This document shows, in pieces, positions 58,614 through 64,000 of a stretch of DNA of 64,000 bases. The notes under the pieces were generated by a model. That model saw nothing but the letters and a program-made list of their open reading frames with translations, did no database searches and was not told the origin of the DNA. Origin of the DNA: Gymnopus androsaceus JB14 (lineage: Eukaryota > Basidiomycota > Agaricomycetes > Agaricales > Omphalotaceae); NCBI GenBank assembly GCA_009733575.1, contig ML769524.1:62001-126000 (forward strand). Direction: 5' to 3'. The position numbers and the translations under genes were made by a program. Position 1 is the first letter of the stretch. Each line of letters begins with the position of its first letter.

Positions 58614-59658
58614 TCACCGACTAATAACAGTCCAGTCAATCTCTGCTCCTTCACCGTACTTTTCTCTGAGCCACTCGTTCGCTAACCTGAAATGACCATT
58701 CCCAAGGAAACCTCGGTAGGCGGACAGTGGAGATGGATGAGCAGACCTATTTAGCATTGATAAGCTCAGTGAATTAGCGGTTAATACCAGCCTCGGAAAA
58801 TTTACTTCAACACAAGATGTTTCGTCTAGAGAAATCAATGAGCACAAGCAAGAAATGAGTCGAATCTACCAACCTCGTCAATTCTGATTTTTTCACAGGT
58901 TTTCTGCGCTGGGAGACCCCAAGCCATGAACACTACGCCGTTGCTGCTGGGTCGCGAAGTGACGGCTTTGATAGCCTGACCAGTAAGAATCTCCCAACCT
59001 TTTTTAGCATGGAGAGCCGGCCTTGTGAGCCCGAACAGTGAGGGAAGTATTGAGCCAGAGAACGCCAAGTCGTGCAAGTGGGCTCAGATCGCTGTAGGAA
59101 AGCAAATAAGGTTCGGAAGAGTAGCGATGAGTGAAAAACCAACCCAGTTGTAGGGATCTTAAAGGACGGTACATCCGTAGCCATCTGCTTGTATATGTTC
59201 TTCAAGGAACCAGGGAGCGCAGTTGGTGGAAGAACAGAGAATGATAAACCTAGTGCAGTTTCAGCAACAGTAGATGTCCCAGTTTGAAAAACACAAACCA
59301 TGCGCTTGGCCGACGTTGTGATATGGATCCTATGCTTGTTAGATACAATGGGAAGATAACTACTGGCAACATACCTGTCCTAGGATGACCACCTTCACGC
59401 TATCGAGTGGGGTCAATCGAGACCAAGAATAAACGTCTTTTACTAAACGAAAAGAATTAGAATATCCAGGTAGTAAGAATGAACCAATTAAACAAACGAG
59501 GTGGGTAGATCGTGGAAGATGCGAGCTCGGTAGATAAAAATTCTTTCAGCTAACATATATATTAGTCGAGGAGTAAGGAATAACAGAAAGATACATGCCT
59601 TGGAAAAGTATGCCTTCTTAAACTCGTCCTCAAGAGCTTCGTACCACGAATGGTCCAT
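58614..59658 (-). CDS. UNG1: uracil-DNA glycosylase (family 1), with one frame break
   Basis: Base-excision repair enzyme removing uracil from DNA in nucleus and mitochondria. Landmarks: [30 protein letters not shown] joined to [16 protein letters not shown] (catalytic Asp in GQDPYH), [31 protein letters not shown], and [19 protein letters not shown] (HPSPLS loop). Stop at 58614-58616. Five or more short introns. Two problems: after HKAGS the frame shifts by one base near 59010 (an extra C in TCTCCATGC), whereas the family reads on to KKGWE, found intact in the other frame; and the N-terminus upstream of the Met at 59658 cannot be joined to the ATG at 59910. Both may be sequence errors. Divergent from the F-box gene. 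Confidence 0.8.
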
Positions 59659-59979
59659 GGTATCCTTTTCCAGTACGGCTAGTTGGACGGCAACAGTGGC
59701 TTGAAGTTCTACGGGAAGCTCGCTTGATGAGTCCCCTTTAGCATGAGCAACTGAGGATAGTGAATTTCTGAGAGAGCTGATTAGTAGATTCAACGGATTT
59801 TGGAATCTCGAGACACTCACTTGATAGTTTTACTTGTGGAAGTGACAGAAGCGAGCAACCTTGGTTGCAAGCATCCCCGTGGAAGACGTTGAACTATCGG
59901 CTTTGGGCATTGTTGAAAGAAGGTCGCGTCAAGGCGCGTCGTCCACGTGCTGATCTGGCCGGCGGCCACATGTCATGCA

Positions 59980-61681
59980 ATGAGCGCTTGTGGCGTGTTC
60001 GTCGCGAACTGTTTTGCTGGCACCCATATACCCGTCCGAGTTCCTCAGGCTATGGACCTTTCCAGCCTATTTGGCACCCATATACCCGCCCAAGCTTCTC
60101 AGGATATGGACCTTTCCAGCCTCTTAAACTCCAACTATGCTCCTGCGAAGGAAGAAGTAGACCAAATTCTGGACATTTGTTCAGAATCTGCTGATGACCT
60201 GGAGCGTCTGAATGCACAAATAATGCGTCTTCAGGCGTCGCTACAGTCGATTACGGCCAAACGCGACGGTATTCAGGCAAAGCTGGATGTTTACCGTGTC
60301 GCTCTTTCACCTCTTCGACGAATGCCGACGGAAGTACTGCAGGGTATTTTTCATTTGACCATCGACCCTTTCCCTGTGCTTTCTTCCTCCGAAGGTCCTC
60401 TTCTTCTTGGACGTGTATGCAGTCGCTGGAGGTCAATTTCCGCCTCTACACCGGAACTTTGGTCTGCTGTACATGTTACGGTCCCAGAGGCCTTGCACGC
60501 ATACCAGGACTTTGCGCGCAAATGCGATAGGCTTCGGGAAGGCTTATCCACGTGGTTGAAAAGGGCTGGAGTGCTCCCTCTTCTACATCTCCGTGTTTTC
60601 TCGAAATGAAAACAGTTATCAAGAGGATGTCCCACAGGTCTCTAGCATGCTAAAGACTATTATACCATTCACAAAACAGTGGGCGTATCTCAGCCTTGTG
60701 GTCCCTGCTTCCTCCTTGAAGGTCTTTAGTGACCTTCGAGGCGACGACGTTCCACTCCTGGAATCCGCTTACATTAGGTGTTCCGACACCAATCCATTCG
60801 CTTTGGAAAACACTTCCCGACATCCTCCTTTCCTAGAGACTGCTCCCTCTTTACAACGTCTCAACCTTGGTGATGCAGGTCCTCTGTTCCGTCCTGTCAC
60901 ACTATGGAGCCAGCTGCAATTCCTTTCGATGGACCACAACGACTGGAATTTTGGTGCTCAGGAACTGATGCTCATTCTCGCAGAGTGTTCACAGTTGAGG
61001 GAATGTATGTTGACTATACATGCACGTACCGATACGCCTCGCGCTATCAACGACCCCATCTCAGTACCATACCTAGAGAAGCTTTCTGTGAGCACCAATT
61101 CCATTGTCATGGCGGAGGTTCTCGATCAGCTCTGTCTGCCTAACCTTCATCATCTGCACTTGGCTGGGTATCGTGCGGAAATGACTTCCGGCGTATTGGC
61201 ATCGTTGAAAGGCATGCTTCACAGGTCTCGATGCTCTTTAGAGAGCCTAAAATTAGAGGTGAAGCGCTCCACTGGCTACACCACATCGGCATTTGTAGAC
61301 TTGTTGAAGACGATGCCTTCATTAAAGGTACTGGCTTTCCAAGATACAAGCAAACAAACCCCGGTCATGGACGAGGAGCTTCTGAAAGCCTTTGCCGATC
61401 CAGTAGATGTGGTTTGTCCTCGTCTAGAGGTAATGCATATTCCCGACCGCTTTACCTTTACAGAGCAAACTTTGGAACGGTTCATCACCATGCGACTAGA
61501 CCCTCCTCCCGAGGTTACAAAGCTGCAGGCCACGTTCATTATAAGCTTCAGGAGCGGTCTAGCGAAACGTTTCGCTCGGTTTGGAGATTGTGTCAGGGTC
61601 ATAGAGGATATTCCCTATCGCAGTTTACCGTCGATAGGTCGTCCGCCCTCCCGATTCATAGAGTATTCTGACACGTATTAG
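59980..61681 (+). CDS. F-box protein, mushroom type, with one frame break
   Basis: Substrate-recognition subunit of an SCF ubiquitin ligase by family. A tandem repeat of 54 nt near the start codes GTHIPVRVPQAMDLSSL then GTHIPAQASQDMDLSSL. A coiled coil follows (SADDLERLNAQIMRLQASLQ), then the F-box VALSPLRRMPTEVLQGIF and VCSRWRSISASTPELWS. The frame ends at 60609 (LHLRVFSK, stop). The next frame, from about 60593, carries the rest: VFSRNENSYQEDVPQVSSML, TAPSLQRLNLGDAGPLF and leucine-rich C-terminal strands to 61681. One missing base near 60597 (LHLSVFSRNE) would make it continuous at about 560 residues. Start could also be one of the later Met codons. Confidence 0.65.
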
Positions 61682-62424
61682 AATTTTTTTCATGTTTTTA
61701 GATACCGTAGAGGGTTCAATGTTTAGTTCTTTTGTGGGTTTGAAGGATGTTTACGGTTTACATGTTGTGGTTCATAATAGAGATGATTCGTTGTATGTGG
61801 CTGCAGACAAAAACTTGGGCATAACGTGTATATTCGATGCTCCAGCGTACAGAGAAATGTGCTACTGAAAAATCGATATTCGACATAAATGTGGAGGGTT
61901 GTGAAGGGCGTTCTATTGCTAATTTGCTTGTGTATTGTATGTAGAGGGAGGAAAGGATAGATGTTTGTGAGGTAGCTTCCAAGTAGTTTCCGAACAAGTC
62001 AAGCAGAATCCACCTATATCTGAAAGAAACAGCAGAATCAGTAAACAGGTTACACATATATTGACGAGTAGGTAAATGGTCAGTTAACGGTTTTCTAGGC
62101 CGCCGCTCCTTGGAGCGTAGTGCATTACAGCATGGAGTTTGCTTAGAGCCCAGTGCGCTTCATCCTTCGAATTCTAATAAGAAAAAAATTCTCACCTATG
62201 CCAACGCAATTGGGGACAGTGTACGAAGAGACATGAGAGGAAGAAAAATGAAGACTTAGGTCACAATTTTTTGAATTTATACGTGACTGTGACGTTGATT
62301 ACTGGAGGGCTGCTAAGCGCTGAAGAATAAAGATCCTTAGTAATAAAATTTAGTAATAAAATAAAATAAGAATAAAAGTGCTCAAGAAACTAGGTATTAT
62401 CAAAAAATTGCTCCCGTAACCAAG
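61682..62424. other. intergenic stretch between convergent genes
   Basis: AT-rich 3' flanks of the plus-strand F-box gene and the minus-strand monooxygenase remnant. A run near 62340-62370 is a short TAATAAAAT-type repeat. No gene seen. Confidence 0.5.
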
Positions 62425-63985
62425 TTACATATCCGAATCGCTGTTTCTCCCAAGAAGCTTCAAGAACAAATCTACCCATTCGTTATCGCTTTCTAGTCCA
62501 ACATCCTTTACCCAGGCTTCTGCATCTGCATCCCTCTCCACCGAGATCCTTGACTGTCTAAGCCTTTCATTATTCTGGCCCGCCCATTTCATCCAAGGCT
62601 GGAACTCCCATTTTCTCTGGAAGATGACGCATCGGCACAGGACCAATGAGCTCGGTTGAGGTTTCTTTTGATCTGTCCGGGGCAGTTGAATCAATAGCAT
62701 CTCTATGAGACTTGGATGTTATGCCTATCGGTCCCACTCAAAGCGAACTTGTAATGTCGATGCTTATATCAAATTGTTCATCCCCGGGATACGAATGCCA
62801 TCTCTCCGCCACTCTTCGACATATTCCCGTTCCAACGCGTCTTCCTCCTGTCGTCGAACATATGCAGATGGATCCGCGAACACCCTCGATATTGCTTCTG
62901 CCTGTGCTTCGAAGAGAGGCAACGGATAACGTTTATGGGAAGACCCATGAACGCCAGAGTAGGGGTCGATAAAGGGAAAGATGTGCTTAGCCAGCGGATA
63001 TACGTGATCGCTTGAGTTCCACAAGTCGGTTTCTGGTAATGGAGAGAATGCGAGAGGATGTCCGAGCTTTAGAATGTCTTCTTTGGAAAAAGGGAAAGAG
63101 ATCTCGTAGCCTATAGCGAGGATGATAAAGTCGATCTCATCTTCGACATGGTCCTTGTCGAAAATGACTTGCCCTTTAGCTGAATCGCCAAACTCGATCA
63201 CGCGAGGATAGCTTTTCTGATTCCCTTGCGACGAAGGCGAAGAGTCCGGGATGGATTGGATGACATTCTTCAGCAAAGACGAGTTCCGTAGATCAATGAT
63301 ATCTTTCTACCACTAGGTCCTCCTCCAATGACCAAAATCTTGCTTCCCCATTCGTTTTGCGGTCGACGAAACCAAGCAGCGTGCATAGTCTTGCCCACTG
63401 AAAGCCATTTCTCTAATCCTGGAGCTTGAGGATATCACGGTACGCGGTAATGTCCATTCGCAATTACCACAAAATCAAAAATGTGCGTTTCGTCAGAGTA
63501 AGGACCAAGCTCAGAGGCCGTGATGACCTTGTATTTGTCTCCGGCTCGAGAGATAAAGATATTGGTGAATCTCAACTGAATAAGAGAGCGTAGTTTGAAA
63601 TGATCGCAAAATGAGTCCAGGCATTGGCGGACGATGGATGCTTTGGGGTATAGCGGCGTATTGTTTGGGAAAGGAAAAGAGGTGAGCTCATGATTGGATG
63701 AGGCAAAATCGTAAACCAGAGAGTGAGGGGAAGTCTGTATTGGAAGAGAGGGGACCCTACATCAAGGTAAACTGAAGTGCCCAGTGAGAAGTGAACAAAC
63801 GTACCAAACGCCCTAGAGTCTCTTGCTTCGAATGCAGTTATTCTCCACTTGCCACTTTGTCCGGAGGACAATTCAAAAGGAAAACCTTGAGCGCCGCCAG
63901 CGCTGCAGGACCGGCCTCTACAACGCATATTTCGCAAGGTTCACCCATTAAGTACCAGAGATGTGTGCTAAGAGAAAACTAGGAG
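62425..63985 (-). pseudogene. flavin-containing monooxygenase, broken, at window edge
   Basis: NAD(P)H-dependent flavin monooxygenase (FMO-like). From the right edge: ICVVEAGPAALAALKVFLL (FAD fingerprint with Glu in place of the first Gly of GxGxxG), SGKWRITAFEARDS in a shifted frame, then NNTPLYPKASIVRQCLDSF, DFVVIANGHYRVP followed by an in-frame TGA near 63438, KILVIGGGPSGR (NADPH fingerprint), and after another one-base shift DIIDLRNSSLLKNVIQSI, DFIILAIGYEISFPF and YPLPLFEAQAEAISRVF. The C-terminal exon reads FQRKWEFQPWMKWAGQ. Several independent lesions make a pseudogene likely, though some may be sequence errors. The start codon may lie beyond 64000. Confidence 0.65.
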
Positions 63986-64000
63986 GATCCATCATCGTAG

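Overview
The window looks like nuclear DNA of a mushroom-forming basidiomycete (Agaricomycetes). Genes are split by many short introns (about 45-75 nt, GT/AG). The protein set is fungal: NOT4, SNF5, CIA2, uracil-DNA glycosylase, cytochrome-type D-lactate dehydrogenase, a GH28 pectinase, a pepsin-type protease, glutathionyl-hydroquinone reductase and F-box proteins with the coiled-coil start common in mushrooms. The mobile DNA includes a DIRS-type tyrosine-recombinase retrotransposon of the kind found in these fungi.

Layout. 1.75-4.3 kb: secreted carboxylesterase (minus). 5.9-8.1 kb: nested inverted-repeat elements. 9.1-14.4 kb: decayed DIRS-like retrotransposon (minus) with a hairpin element inserted in gag. 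15.4-17.3 kb: SNF5-family subunit (minus). 18.1 kb: tRNA-Ser(CGA)-like gene. 19.3-24.7 kb: divergent pair of a ZNHIT2-like HIT-finger gene (minus) and an amidohydrolase (plus). 25-42 kb is shaped by local duplication: a truncated flavin monooxygenase, a GNAT gene, a hydroquinone reductase, a stray copy of the GNAT 3' end, an aspartic protease, a second decayed hydroquinone reductase, then a mosaic of pieces of the D-lactate dehydrogenase and ZNHIT2 genes, one piece inverted. A caspase-like gene and the intact D-lactate dehydrogenase follow. 41.4-46 kb: a small unknown gene, CIA2 and a GH28 gene (plus). 46-50 kb: large palindromic elements, one with a signal-peptide exon in its loop. 50-64 kb: F-box remnant, small secreted protein, NOT4, an unknown gene, UNG, an F-box gene and a broken flavin monooxygenase at the edge.

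Two themes stand out. First, very small exons next to catalytic codons: a 1-nt exon that completes the nucleophile serine codon of the esterase, two 7-nt exons in the GH28 gene, and 17-, 19- and 27-nt exons elsewhere. Second, a family of inverted-repeat elements sharing the end ATCAGCAAAACCTG but with unrelated, word-repetitive interiors. Several conserved genes (UNG, CIA2, ZNHIT2, an F-box gene, GH28) each carry an isolated 1-2 nt frame break, which may reflect consensus errors in the sequence rather than biology. All coordinates and splice joins were read by eye; no homology search or transcript data were available.
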